Of a stretch of DNA of 39,874 nt, positions 16,224 through 23,545 are shown in pieces. The DNA comes from an uncultured Bacilli bacterium (lineage in GTDB: Bacteria; Bacillota_I; Bacilli_A; RF39; UBA660). The position numbers and the translations under genes were made by a program. Positions within the stretch are counted from its first letter, which is position 1, and the number at the start of each line of letters is the position of its first letter. A model generated the notes under the pieces. It did no database searches and was not told the DNA's origin. It was given only the letters and a program-made list of their open reading frames with translations. The stretch lies in assembly GCA_944332555.1 (NCBI GenBank), contig CALVKF010000008.1, positions 1 to 39,874 of the forward strand, written 5' to 3'.

Positions 16224-17894
16224 TTACTGAATTCGAATAGGGTCAGAAGAAGTTCCTGATCCGCTGAGATATTCAGTTGATGATGTTAGATAAAAGACTG
16301 GCCGGACCGCAAGCGAATCGCTCACGACGGTGGCGCTGACATCACCTGTCGAAAAGACACCGAACGCACTGCGGGAAAGGTCCGGTCTACGGGAAATAGT
16401 CCATTCGTAAGAACCTAATCTCATCCAATTGCTGCTTGCTGCACTACTGTATGAACTTAAATTTGTTGTCCAATAATTATTACTTGCTGCATATCCGTAA
16501 TCTGATACATACATTAGTCCTATTTTCATACTATCTGTTGTACTACTTGAACTACTTCCCACTTCGTAATTATATGCTGTTCTTGGTGTGCTTGTACCAT
16601 TTGAGTATGCCATTCCTCCTACTTTATATGCGTGGTTTGCTATCTTATTTTGCCATGTACTACTTAATGTATTTAAGAATGTACTATTTAATGTGCTTCT
16701 TATATCTGGCTTTGTACTTGAATTCCATGTGTTTCCTTGGCCAATATAATCTGATTCCCATGCATATTTTCCATAACTTGTATTTTTTATCAATTTTACT
16801 TCGTTACCAAATACTCCTATTATTCTATATAAATTGGCTGCTGGACATGTCGCCGCATCACTTCCAAAACATACATAATTATTCGGATTTGCTCCTGCAT
16901 ATCTGTAACTATTATCTCCAGCTGAATTAGCTAGACTACTTGTGTGATAATATAATCCATTTGCACCTTGGCTTGTATAAAGTGACTTTATATAATCTGC
17001 TAATAAAATTGGTATTTTATCAGTAGTTATATTTATTGAATATTTATTAGAAAATATTCCATTATTATTTTCTGCAAATATAATGATAGTATAATTAGTA
17101 TTATCTTTTAATGTATTAAATGTATATTCTGGAGTTGTGCTTGTTCCAGCATAATTTTCTCCATCGCCATTAACATAAAAATAATACCTTTCTATTTCGA
17201 CATCGCTAGTTGCATCAACAGTAAGTGTAAATCCACTATCCGTTATATCACTAACCTCTACACTATTTATTACAGGCACTGATATATCCGTTGTACTAAC
17301 ATCAAGTTCATATATATTAGATCTTGCACCAGTATTATCTACTGCATATATTTTAATATTATATTCTGTTAATTTATTTAAATTATCTATTACTATTGGA
17401 TTAGTATTAGTTGATACATATTCATTATCGTTTAATGAATAATAATAATTTATTATATTTCCATTTTCACTGGTTGCATCAACATTTAATGAAACTGATG
17501 AGCCTGTTACATCAGTAATACTTACATTATCTATCCATACTCCATCATATTTATCAAAGTACACATAACATTTATCGGAAGAATTACTTAATAAATTAAC
17601 TGTATTATTCCCAGAATTATATTCTAGTTCTCCACCATTTTCACAACCACTTAATGTATCATTAAATATATAGCCGGATTCTGGCCAAGTTGTATCTTTA
17701 GTCTCAACATATTCTCCACTCCCCGCTTCTGTTTCATACATCATAGTAATCATATTATTATTTATTACTTGTTTATCTTTATTGGTATTAGATATTATAT
17801 TACTTTCGTTACTATTAGTATTATTAAAGATAACTATTGTTATTAAAACTAATGTTAATAACATACTACTTATCAACAATATTTTTTTGTTCAT
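16224..17894 (-). CDS. Surface protein with Fn3-like repeats and a variable C-terminal patch
   Basis: The protein has 556 residues. An N-terminal signal/anchor helix (about 4-23) is followed by MMYETEAGSGEY and a cysteine-bearing SGCENGG...CYVYFD module, then two Fn3-like repeats (about 115-200 and 205-290), then a C-terminal domain beginning ADYIKSLYTSQGANGLYYH. Its end, from EWTIS through VRPVFYL to SGSGTSSDPIRIQ, looks like the DUF6273-type C-terminus common in gut Bacillota. Between EWTIS and RPVFYL the DNA is strikingly GC-rich (56 of 90 bases at 16301-16390). A paralogue lies at 25226-26620. GGTGATACT precedes the ATG. A divergent HTH gene faces it. Likely a cell-surface binding protein; the ligand is unknown. 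Confidence 0.8.
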   Translation of the reverse strand: MNKKILLISSMLLTLVLITIVIFNNTNSNESNIISNTNKDKQVINNNMITMMYETEAGSGEYVETKDTTWPESGYIFNDTLSGCENGGELEYNSGNNTVNLLSNSSDKCYVYFDKYDGVWIDNVSITDVTGSSVSLNVDATSENGNIINYYYSLNDNEYVSTNTNPIVIDNLNKLTEYNIKIYAVDNTGARSNIYELDVSTTDISVPVINSVEVSDITDSGFTLTVDATSDVEIERYYFYVNGDGENYAGTSTTPEYTFNTLKDNTNYTIIIFAENNNGIFSNKYSINITTDKIPILLADYIKSLYTSQGANGLYYHTSSLANSAGDNSYRYAGANPNNYVCFGSDAATCPAANLYRIIGVFGNEVKLIKNTSYGKYAWESDYIGQGNTWNSSTKPDIRSTLNSTFLNTLSSTWQNKIANHAYKVGGMAYSNGTSTPRTAYNYEVGSSSSSTTDSMKIGLMYVSDYGYAASNNYWTTNLSSYSSAASSNWMRLGSYEWTISRRPDLSRSAFGVFSTGDVSATVVSDSLAVRPVFYLTSSTEYLSGSGTSSDPIRIQ

Positions 17895-17913
17895 AGTATC
17901 ACCAATTATATTT

Positions 17914-17956
17914 TACACCTTATCAGATGTAAAATCAATACATTTTATTAGATGTA
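17914..17956. promoter_or_regulatory. Paired 18-bp operator-like repeats in a divergent promoter region
   Basis: Two near-identical copies of TACAyyTTATyAGATGTA lie at 17914-17931 and 17939-17956, centred 25 bp apart. Each has TACA/TGTA inverted ends. They sit between the surface-protein gene and the divergent XRE-type regulator, which is the natural candidate to bind them. Confidence 0.6.
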
Positions 17957-17983
17957 TAAGAAAATAATAATAGGTGATTAAAA

Positions 17984-18217
17984 ATGTATTACAACAGACT
18001 AAAAGAAATTAGAGAAGATAAATCACTTACACAAAGTGATATAGCTAAAGTTTTAAATACTACCCAACAACAATATTCTAAGTATGAATTAGGTATACAA
18101 ATATTACCACTAGAAAAAATAAATACACTTGCTGATTACTATAATACTTCTATAGATTATTTGATTGGTAGAACAGATGAAAGAAAACCATATCCTAAAT
18201 CTACATTAAGTAAATAA
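17984..18217 (+). CDS. XRE-family HTH transcriptional regulator
   Basis: The protein has 77 residues, a single Cro/C1-type HTH domain (LKEIREDKSLTQSDIAKVLN, then TTQQQYSKYELG) followed by NTLADYYNTSIDYLIGRTDE, the standard ending of this fold. A perfect AGGTGATTAAAA precedes the ATG. It is divergent from the surface-protein gene, with two operator-like repeats between them, so it probably controls that gene and itself. There is no sensor or peptidase domain, so the inducing signal is unknown. Confidence 0.9.
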   Translation: MYYNRLKEIREDKSLTQSDIAKVLNTTQQQYSKYELGIQILPLEKINTLADYYNTSIDYLIGRTDERKPYPKSTLSK

Positions 18218-18218
18218 T

Positions 18219-18246
18219 ACATGACAATTTGTCATGTATTTTGTTA
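18219..18246 (+). terminator. Terminator of the HTH gene
   Basis: ATACATGACA pairs with TGTCATGTAT over 10 bp around ATT and is followed by TTTTGTT, just after the stop codon. Confidence 0.75.
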
Positions 18247-18280
18247 ATACCGCCAAAAATTGAGTTTTTTGGCGGTATTA
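18245..18280. repeat. 15-bp perfect inverted repeat
   Basis: TAATACCGCCAAAAA (18245-18259) pairs with TTTTTGGCGGTATTA (18266-18280) around TTGAGT. No T tract follows on either strand outside the stem. It separates the HTH gene from the nuclease gene and could be a second terminator-like or insulating hairpin, or the footprint of a small mobile sequence. Confidence 0.6.
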
Positions 18281-18299
18281 TATAGACAAATTAATCAAA

Positions 18300-18965
18300 T
18301 TAAACATTCAATATCTGTTTTTCGTTATTTAATAGTATATAAAAACTTTTTTCATTGATTAAAAGATTTAATTCTATCTTTAAAATTCTTTCTTCTTGCA
18401 AAGCACCTATAAATGATATATCTTCTTCAACAATAAAAGTTTCAATAACACATGTAGGATTTTTTATTATTTTTAAGGACATTAAAGGAAATACTGTCTT
18501 TACTGTATCATTAACAACTTTAAATAAAACATATTCACCTTTTAATTTTGAATTTCTAGCAATCTTATCGGCAGAAACGATTTTAAAACGGGTTTTATTT
18601 ATTAGAGTATTTAAAAACATTGGTAAGTATTCTATTCTATTTTCTATCATTTTCCAACCAATTTTTATATTCGGTTTGTTTTTTATTATTCTTTTTAAAT
18701 CAAAAAAAGAAATTTCACCATTTTTAAGTTTCTCAAAACCTAATTTTCCTTTAAAATTTTTACTATCTTTTCTATCTCCGAATGCATATTGTAAACCTAA
18801 AATATGGGGCAAAACATATTTAGATATTTTGATTTTAATGTTATGATTCAAAGTTTTAACTTCTATTATACTTCCGTCAAATTTTTCAAAAAAATCAGCT
18901 ATTTCTCTTAATGAATAATTATTAATATTTATTTTTTCTTTTACAAGTTCTAAATCTTTTTTCAT
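18300..18965 (-). CDS. PBECR-like (barnase/EndoU/colicin/RelE fold) nuclease, putative toxin
   Basis: The protein has 221 residues from ATG 18965, which has GGAAAGGA upstream; the frame is open to 19028 but would run into a hairpin. An N-terminal helical part (MKKDLELVKEKININNYSLR, ADFFEKF) is followed by a domain with IKISKYVLPHILGLQYAFG, GKLGFEKLKNGEISFFDLKR, ENRIEYLPMFLNTL and a beta-rich C-terminus. The HLxGL-type motif, the KxGF segment and the R-rich helix resemble the PBECR4 class of phage-associated RNase-like domains. That assignment is by eye. It would act as a toxin or anti-phage RNase. A promoter, structured RNA and terminator lie directly upstream on the same strand. No protein antitoxin is visible. 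Confidence 0.6.
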   Translation of the reverse strand: MKKDLELVKEKININNYSLREIADFFEKFDGSIIEVKTLNHNIKIKISKYVLPHILGLQYAFGDRKDSKNFKGKLGFEKLKNGEISFFDLKRIIKNKPNIKIGWKMIENRIEYLPMFLNTLINKTRFKIVSADKIARNSKLKGEYVLFKVVNDTVKTVFPLMSLKIIKNPTCVIETFIVEEDISFIGALQEERILKIELNLLINEKSFYILLNNEKQILNV

Positions 18966-18999
18966 TGATTGTCCTTTCCAAAACCCATAAATTATGATA

Positions 19000-19151
19000 A
19001 TAAAGGTCTCTTGATATGAAGAGACCAATATTACATTTTATGTTCGGATTGTATGTGATGACAATCGGCATCAGTGCAAGATATTAACGTCCGCAGCACG
19101 GAACATCGCCGAACATCTAGCAACGCACAACATGATAAAATATCATCTGTC
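19000..19151 (-). ncRNA. Candidate structured small RNA upstream of the PBECR-like gene
   Basis: On the minus strand, a promoter at 19158-19186 predicts a start near 19151. The RNA has ATGTTCGG/CCGAACAT outer arms (19109-19116 with 19040-19047), enclosing GATTGT/ACAATC (19047-19052 with 19061-19066) and a GTCCG/CGGAAC hairpin (19089-19104). It ends at GGTCTCTT/AAGAGACC (19005-19026) followed by TTTATTAT. Local G+C is 43 of 90 bases at 19041-19130, far above the flanks. The layout promoter-RNA-terminator-nuclease gene is that of an RNA-regulated toxin, but no tandem repeats typical of type III antitoxins are clear. Confidence 0.5.
19005..19026 (-). terminator. Terminator between the structured RNA and the PBECR-like gene
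   Basis: GGTCTCTT and AAGAGACC form an 8-bp stem with a 6-nt loop. On the minus strand TTTATTAT follows, a weak T tract that could let some transcripts read into the nuclease gene. Confidence 0.6.
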
Positions 19152-19157
19152 ATAATA

Positions 19158-19186
19158 TTTATATCATATAATTTACTAAAATGCAA
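19158..19186 (-). promoter_or_regulatory. Putative promoter of the structured RNA
   Basis: On the minus strand: TTGCAT (19181-19186), a 17-bp spacer, TATAAA (19158-19163). Confidence 0.5.
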
Positions 19187-19317
19187 CAGATATTTTTAAG
19201 TTTGTATCTAAAAAATCACATTTATTTTATGTAAAATCACAAAAAATATGTATATTTATATAAAAATGAACTTACAGAAATAACTAACTCAATTAACAAT
19301 TTAAATAAAAATAATAG

Positions 19318-19343
19318 AAAATAAGAGGTAAATAAGAGGTAAA
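19318..19343. repeat. Short tandem duplication in the 19187-19548 gap
   Basis: AATAAGAGGTAA is present twice in direct tandem. The rest of the long gap 19187-19548 has no open frame of note. It does contain an AAAGGAGGA ribosome-binding-site-like sequence on the minus strand near 19485 with no usable reading frame behind it (stop after four codons). Confidence 0.4.
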
Positions 19344-19370
19344 ATCAATTAAAGCCACAAAAAATTCCAT

Positions 19371-19402
19371 AAAAAAGGGAAAATTATTCATTTCCCTTAA
19401 AA
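19371..19402 (-). terminator. Terminator downstream of the two-component operon
   Basis: AAGGGAAA (19375-19382) and TTTCCCTT (19391-19398) form the stem, and on the minus strand TTTTTT follows. It lies about 150 bp after the histidine kinase stop. Confidence 0.7.
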
Positions 19403-19440
19403 GTGTGAGTTTTGAGTTTATATGTTAATTGTGTATAGTT

Positions 19441-19464
19441 TGTAATATTATATTACATTTTTTT
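19441..19464 (+). terminator. AT-only hairpin with T run
   Basis: TGTAATA pairs with TATTACA and is followed by seven T on the plus strand. No plus-strand gene precedes it closely, so its role is unclear. Confidence 0.35.
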
Positions 19465-19548
19465 CTTTAACTTATTCGCATTCCTCCTTTATTACATTTT
19501 AATCATACTAAAGATTTATGAAGTTTTTGTGTTGGAAGTATGAAATAA

Positions 19549-20934
19549 TTATAATTTAATCTTAAAGTAGAAAGTTGATCCCTTTTTTAACACTGATTTG
19601 ACACCATATTCATAATTATGTAATTCAAGTATTTGTTTTACTATGGAAAGTCCTAGACCAGTTGATACAACATTTCTTTGATGTTTCTTATCGTTTTTAT
19701 AGTATTTATCCCAAATATAAGGTATTTCTTCTGGTTTTATACCTTTACCAGTATCGATAATCTCTACTAAATAATATTTTTTATGTTTAGTTACTCTAAT
19801 TGTAACAGTTTTATCATAACCAGTATAATTAATAGCATTATTAACTAAATTATATATTACTTGATTAATTTTCTTTTTATCAGCCTTAATCCATATTTCC
19901 TCTGGCATTTCGACATTAATTGTATATTGTTCTGTTTCTTTAATAATTTGATATCTTTTAACAATAGAATTTATTTCTTCTGCTAAATTAAATTTTTCTA
20001 ATTTTAAAGTGTCGGCATTAGATTGCATTTTCGATAAATCTAGAATATCATTTACAAGTACTGTAAGTCGATCTGTTTCATCAACTATAATTCCTAAATG
20101 TTCATTCATTTTACCATGATCTTTATAAGATATATCTCTAATCATTTCTGCATAGGCTTTAATCATTGTTAAAGGTGTTTTTAAATCATGTGACACATTA
20201 GCCATTAAATCTCGCCGTAATTCATCGGTTTTAGCCATCTCTTTTTGAGCTTGTGATAAAGTCTCTGCTAGTTCATCTATTTCTTTAATACCCGATTCTT
20301 TAAATTCCACTTTACAGTCGCCATTACCTAGTTTTTTAGCTTTTTTAGTTATTTCAGTTATAGGGTCAGTTAATTTAGTTGATAAGAAAATAGATATTAT
20401 AACTGCTATAAATATACCTAGGAAACAAACATACATTAATTGTTGTTTAATAATTAAAGTAACATCAGATATATCTTCTAAATTAGAATAAATAAATGTA
20501 TAGTTATTACTATTTTTTAAACCATATAATAAAGCTGCAACATGTCTATCATCATTAACAAATTGATAAGCCTTAAAAGTCTCATCACCACTAGCAAAGT
20601 TAAGCATTAATTCTTGAACTTTAGTATTTTCATTTTTTAAAGCACAACCTTCCATATTTAAATTATATCCTGTAAAATTACCAAAATCATCAGTTACTAC
20701 AATACATACTTCGTTTTGATAAGAAATATCTTGAAGTATACTATCAAGTTCTGTTACTTCAGCATTTTGAATAGATGAAACAATACTATCCATATTAGAT
20801 ATTTGTTCTCTTTCATAATAAAAATCGAATATCCAAGCTTGACATATCCATAAAAGCAAAATAATGACAACATTAAAAACAAGCAAATAAATTAAGGTCT
20901 TTGCTTGAATACTAGTTTTTCTTTTCGTCTTCAT
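19549..20934 (-). CDS. Two-component sensor histidine kinase
   Basis: The protein has 461 residues. Two membrane helices (about 12-35 and 165-187) enclose an extracytoplasmic sensor region of about 130 residues. A HAMP domain (about 188-240) leads to the HisKA dimerisation helix with the phosphoacceptor His in NVSHDLKTPLTMIKAYAEM. The ATPase domain shows the N box NQVIYNLVNNAINYT, the G1 box DTGKGIKPEE and the G2 box STGLGLSIVK. ATG 20934 is used; TTG 20940 is possible. The start lies inside the response-regulator gene (23-bp overlap), so the two are coupled. The signal is unknown and no target operon sits beside it. Confidence 0.93.
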   Translation of the reverse strand: MKTKRKTSIQAKTLIYLLVFNVVIILLLWICQAWIFDFYYEREQISNMDSIVSSIQNAEVTELDSILQDISYQNEVCIVVTDDFGNFTGYNLNMEGCALKNENTKVQELMLNFASGDETFKAYQFVNDDRHVAALLYGLKNSNNYTFIYSNLEDISDVTLIIKQQLMYVCFLGIFIAVIISIFLSTKLTDPITEITKKAKKLGNGDCKVEFKESGIKEIDELAETLSQAQKEMAKTDELRRDLMANVSHDLKTPLTMIKAYAEMIRDISYKDHGKMNEHLGIIVDETDRLTVLVNDILDLSKMQSNADTLKLEKFNLAEEINSIVKRYQIIKETEQYTINVEMPEEIWIKADKKKINQVIYNLVNNAINYTGYDKTVTIRVTKHKKYYLVEIIDTGKGIKPEEIPYIWDKYYKNDKKHQRNVVSTGLGLSIVKQILELHNYEYGVKSVLKKGSTFYFKIKL

Positions 20935-21586
20935 ACTCAAACTTATATCCTACTGCTCTAACGGTAACTATCATATTTTTATATTTACCTAAATGCTTCC
21001 TTAAAGTTTTAACATGGGTATCAATTGTCCGATCATCACCATAAAAATCATATCCCCAAATATTACTTAATAAATTTTCTCTTGATAAAGCAATGTTTTT
21101 ATTGTCAATAAAATATTTTAGTAAATCATATTCTTTTGGTGTCAAATAAATCTTTTTGCCGTCGATATACACATCATGAGCAACATTATCAAGTTTTATT
21201 CCTTTAATTTCATAAACATCTTCTTTATTATCTTTTCTCTTAGTAACAGCTTTAATTCTTGCCACTAATTCTTTAGGACTAAAAGGTTTAGTTACATAAT
21301 CATCAATACCTAAATCAAAACCAATAAGTTTATCATATTCTTCTCCTCTAGCTGACAACATAATAAAAGGAATATCTTTAATTTTCTTTATTTCGCGACA
21401 TGCCGTATAACCATCCATTTTAGGCATCATAATATCCATGATGATTATATCAAAATTATCATGTTTAACTTTTTCAATAGCATCGATCCCATTTTCGGCT
21501 TCAACTACATTCATTTTTTCGAGTAATAAATACTCTTTTATAACATCTCTAATTAATTTTTCATCATCGACAACTAAAACATTCAT
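20912..21586 (-). CDS. OmpR/PhoB-family response regulator
   Basis: The protein has 224 residues. The receiver domain has the acidic pair in VLVVDDEKLIRD, the phosphoacceptor Asp51 in IIIMDIMMPKMDG, and the conserved Lys100 in DDYVTKPFSPKEL. The C-terminal winged helix (about 128-220) ends TIDTHVKTLRKHLGKYKNMI and VRAVGYKFE, typical of the OmpR class. GGTGGTGATTTT precedes the ATG. It is the first gene of a two-gene operon with the histidine kinase and probably autoregulated, as is common in this class. Confidence 0.94.
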   Translation of the reverse strand: MNVLVVDDEKLIRDVIKEYLLLEKMNVVEAENGIDAIEKVKHDNFDIIIMDIMMPKMDGYTACREIKKIKDIPFIMLSARGEEYDKLIGFDLGIDDYVTKPFSPKELVARIKAVTKRKDNKEDVYEIKGIKLDNVAHDVYIDGKKIYLTPKEYDLLKYFIDNKNIALSRENLLSNIWGYDFYGDDRTIDTHVKTLRKHLGKYKNMIVTVRAVGYKFEYEDEKKN

Positions 21587-21635
21587 AAAATCACCACCAA
21601 TATTATATATATTAATTGTGAAAAAAGCATGAAAT

Positions 21636-22070
21636 TTATCTAATTCGTGCTTTTTCTTCTACATAATATGGAATTCTAGTTACAGTTCTTTCTTGTTTTC
21701 CAACACGACTAATGACTTTAATATCATCTTTTTCCATAATAAAACTATCAAACGAATACAAATTACGTTTTTTATAACCTGGTTCATATTCGTTTACCAC
21801 TTCCGAAAATATATTGATTTCATCATCATATATATCAATCTCTGAATTAAAAGATTTATTTAATTCTTTATTTGTATCTGGATCAATTTCATATAACAAA
21901 CCATTTGCATTAACTGAATATTCATTAGTTCTTGTTAAATACATTCTTATAATAGTTCCATTTTTAAGAGGCTTAACATTGCTCATTAAATATCTAAACA
22001 TTCTAGCCTCTTCTAAAGTCATTCCCTCATACGGAAAATTCTGTTCTTCACTTAAAATGCTTGCATCCAT
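21636..22070 (-). CDS. Hypothetical protein
   Basis: The protein has 144 residues, soluble, acidic in the first two thirds and basic at the end. It opens MDASILSEEQNFPYEGMTLE and has a repeated polar beta-type pattern (GTIIRMYLTRTNEYSV, LYEIDPDTNKELNKSF, KVISRVGKQERTVTRIPYY). There is no signal peptide or membrane helix. It lies 49 bp upstream of the response regulator gene on the same strand and may be in that transcript. AGGTGA is 11 bp before the ATG. No family is recognised. Confidence 0.65.
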   Translation of the reverse strand: MDASILSEEQNFPYEGMTLEEARMFRYLMSNVKPLKNGTIIRMYLTRTNEYSVNANGLLYEIDPDTNKELNKSFNSEIDIYDDEINIFSEVVNEYEPGYKKRNLYSFDSFIMEKDDIKVISRVGKQERTVTRIPYYVEEKARIR

Positions 22071-22202
22071 ATAAATAAAATCACCTAGCTAATATTATAG
22101 CACATTTTAAAAAAATAGCAATCTATAATAACAATCATATGTTTTTTATAGCATTTTTATATGAATAATACATATAATATAATATATAAAATATAAAATA
22201 AC

Positions 22203-22231
22203 TTGACATTTTATATAAAAAATGATAATCT
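22203..22231 (+). promoter_or_regulatory. Putative promoter of the antitoxin-toxin pair
   Basis: A perfect TTGACA at 22203-22208 with a 17-bp spacer to TAATCT (22226-22231); GATAAT at 22224-22229 is an alternative -10. The region 22140-22230 is almost pure A+T with overlapping inverted repeats, as expected for autoregulation by a RelB-type antitoxin. Confidence 0.5.
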
Positions 22232-22255
22232 ATATTAAGAAAAGAGGTGCTGGAC

Positions 22256-22549
22256 ATGGAAAATTTAACAACAGCAATAAGCGTTCAAATTGACAGTCAA
22301 GATAAAGAAATAGCTACAGGTATCTTAAAAAGTTTGGGGTTAAACATGAGTACATATGTAAATATGGCTATCAAGCAACTAATCAACAGAAATGGAGTTC
22401 CATTTGAAGTAGTAAATCCTAAACCAAAAAAAGAATTGTTAGATGCTTTGAACGAAGGAGCATATATTATACAAGGGTTAAAAAACGGCAAAAGAAAAGG
22501 TTATACAAATATGGATGATCTAATAAGTTCTTTAAACGACGAGGATTAA
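22256..22549 (+). CDS. RelB/DinJ-family antitoxin
   Basis: The protein has 97 residues from ATG 22256, with AGAGGTGC upstream. The N-terminal ribbon-helix-helix reads TTAISVQIDSQDKEIATGIL, KSLGLNMSTYVNMAIKQLI, then NRNGVPFEVVNPKP, the typical RelB/DinJ ending of the DNA-binding domain. The rest (KELLDALNEGAYIIQGLKNG) is the toxin-binding tail. It would repress the operon and neutralise a YafQ-type RNase. The toxin gene starts one base after this stop but carries an internal stop codon, leaving the antitoxin possibly orphaned. Confidence 0.92.
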   Translation: MENLTTAISVQIDSQDKEIATGILKSLGLNMSTYVNMAIKQLINRNGVPFEVVNPKPKKELLDALNEGAYIIQGLKNGKRKGYTNMDDLISSLNDED

Positions 22550-22550
22550 G

Positions 22551-22826
22551 ATGAAATATACTATAGACTATACCACCAACTTCAAAAAACAATATAAGAA
22601 AATGAAAAAACAAGGAAAAGATTTAAATGTCTAAGTTATTGAAAAATTAGCTAAAGGTGAAGAACTAGAAACAAAATATAAAAACCACAAATTGATAAAT
22701 GATAAGTATTTTAAGAATTGTAGCGAATGCCACATTGCTCCAGATTGGTTATTGATATATCAAATTTTAGATAATGATTTAATTCTATTGCTTTTTGCCA
22801 CTGGTAGTCACAGCGATTTATTTTAA
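22551..22826 (+). pseudogene. YafQ/RelE-family toxin interrupted by a stop codon
   Basis: The frame begins MKYTIDYTTNFKKQYKKMKK, as YafQ-type mRNA interferases do, and resumes after an in-frame TAA (codon 28, 22632-22634) with VIEKLAKGEELE. It continues to the family's C-terminal signature PDWLLIYQILDNDLILLLF and TGSHSDLF. The remainder of the frame is intact at 91 codons in total, the normal length, so only one substitution (TAA for a sense codon) breaks it. This looks like recent inactivation, or a sequencing error. The pair shares an operon with the upstream antitoxin. Confidence 0.9.
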
Positions 22827-22833
22827 AATTAAT

Positions 22834-22857
22834 AAAAACTCCAAAATTGGAGTTTTA
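22834..22857. terminator. Bidirectional terminator, toxin remnant / YtxH operon
   Basis: AAAACTCC (22835-22842) pairs with GGAGTTTT (22849-22856) around AAAATT, with A and T tracts on both sides. It overlaps the stop codon of the convergent YtxH-domain gene. Confidence 0.75.
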
Positions 22858-23256
22858 TTCTTCTTCTAATTTAGCAACTATTTTCTTTAGAGCATTAGCT
22901 GTTGCTTCTTTTAATTCCGCAGTAGTTTTTTGTAAAACCGGAGTTCCTTTAGCAACTGCAAGTTTATATAAATCTTCTGCTTTCTTTTGAATTTTTTTAG
23001 CTTTTTGTTTAGCCATTTTTAAGACCTTTTCTTTATCCAAATCTTTTAATTCATTTTGAATATCTTCAACTTTTTGTAAAATCATTTCCTTAACATCTTC
23101 AGCTTTTAAAGCTTTAGCTTGTTCAATAATTTCATCTAATTTTTTCTTAATATCTGCTCTAGTTTCTTTACCAGACTTTGGAGCAAACAAAATACCTAGG
23201 GAAGCTCCAACTGCTGCTCCTGCTAAAAATTTACCAATACCACTATTCTTCTTCAT
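22855..23256 (-). CDS. YtxH-domain protein
   Basis: The protein has 133 residues from ATG 23256, chosen for spacing to AGAAGG; an ATG two codons upstream is also possible. The N-terminal KFLAGAAVGASLGILFAPKS, GKETRADIKKKL is the YtxH signature: one short membrane helix ending at APKSGKETR. The rest is a long, charged, probably coiled-coil stretch rich in Lys and Glu. YtxH proteins are general-stress-associated envelope proteins without known biochemical activity. The gene overlaps the DUF948-like gene upstream by 14 bp, the usual YtxG-YtxH pairing. Confidence 0.9.
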   Translation of the reverse strand: MKKNSGIGKFLAGAAVGASLGILFAPKSGKETRADIKKKLDEIIEQAKALKAEDVKEMILQKVEDIQNELKDLDKEKVLKMAKQKAKKIQKKAEDLYKLAVAKGTPVLQKTTAELKEATANALKKIVAKLEEE

Positions 23257-23545
23257 AATCATCCTTCTTTCTTTTCTTATTTTTATTTCTAAATAACAAC
23301 TTACTAAATATACTACCAGCTACTTCTACTAATCTATCAGTAAAAGCTGCAATTTTGTCAGTTGTAAAATCAATTAAATTAAATACTGAATTTAAAGATT
23401 CTACTTTTTCATTGACATTATCAACTACTTTTTCTACCTTATTCATAGTTATTATAGTCTTAATTCCTAAAATTATGCCAACCACAAGCAAAATTATTAG
23501 TAAAATATAAATAACTAAAGGTAAAAATGATAGCCAAAATTCCAC
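23243..23545 (-). CDS. DUF948-like (YtxG-type) membrane protein
   Basis: The protein has 100 residues and begins with GTG, preceded by GGTGATTACTA. One N-terminal membrane helix (LPLVIYILLIILLVVGIILG) is followed by TIITMNKVEKVVDNVNEKVE, the heptad-like region of DUF948 proteins, and a strongly basic C-terminus (RNKNKKRKKDDYEEE). The start overlaps the stop of the preceding gene (TAGTG), and the end overlaps the YtxH gene, so all three are coupled. Function is unknown; probably part of an envelope-stress complex with YtxH. Confidence 0.8.
   Translation of the reverse strand: MEFWLSFLPLVIYILLIILLVVGIILGIKTIITMNKVEKVVDNVNEKVESLNSVFNLIDFTTDKIAAFTDRLVEVAGSIFSKLLFRNKNKKRKKDDYEEE

Noticed and set aside
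16436..16930. 164-codon plus-strand frame opposite the first surface protein
   Set aside because: It is a shadow of the Tyr/Asn/Ser-rich coding sequence; a similar shadow appears at 25579-25809 opposite the paralogue.
16224..17894. Confirmed diversity-generating retroelement target
   Set aside because: There is no reverse transcriptase or template repeat in the window, so it is kept as a hypothesis only.
18355..18846. 163-codon plus-strand frame opposite the PBECR-like gene
   Set aside because: The minus-strand frame has a ribosome binding site and recognisable motifs; the plus frame has neither.
19000..19151. Canonical type III antitoxin RNA
   Set aside because: No clear tandem pseudoknot repeats are visible, so only a layout resemblance is claimed.
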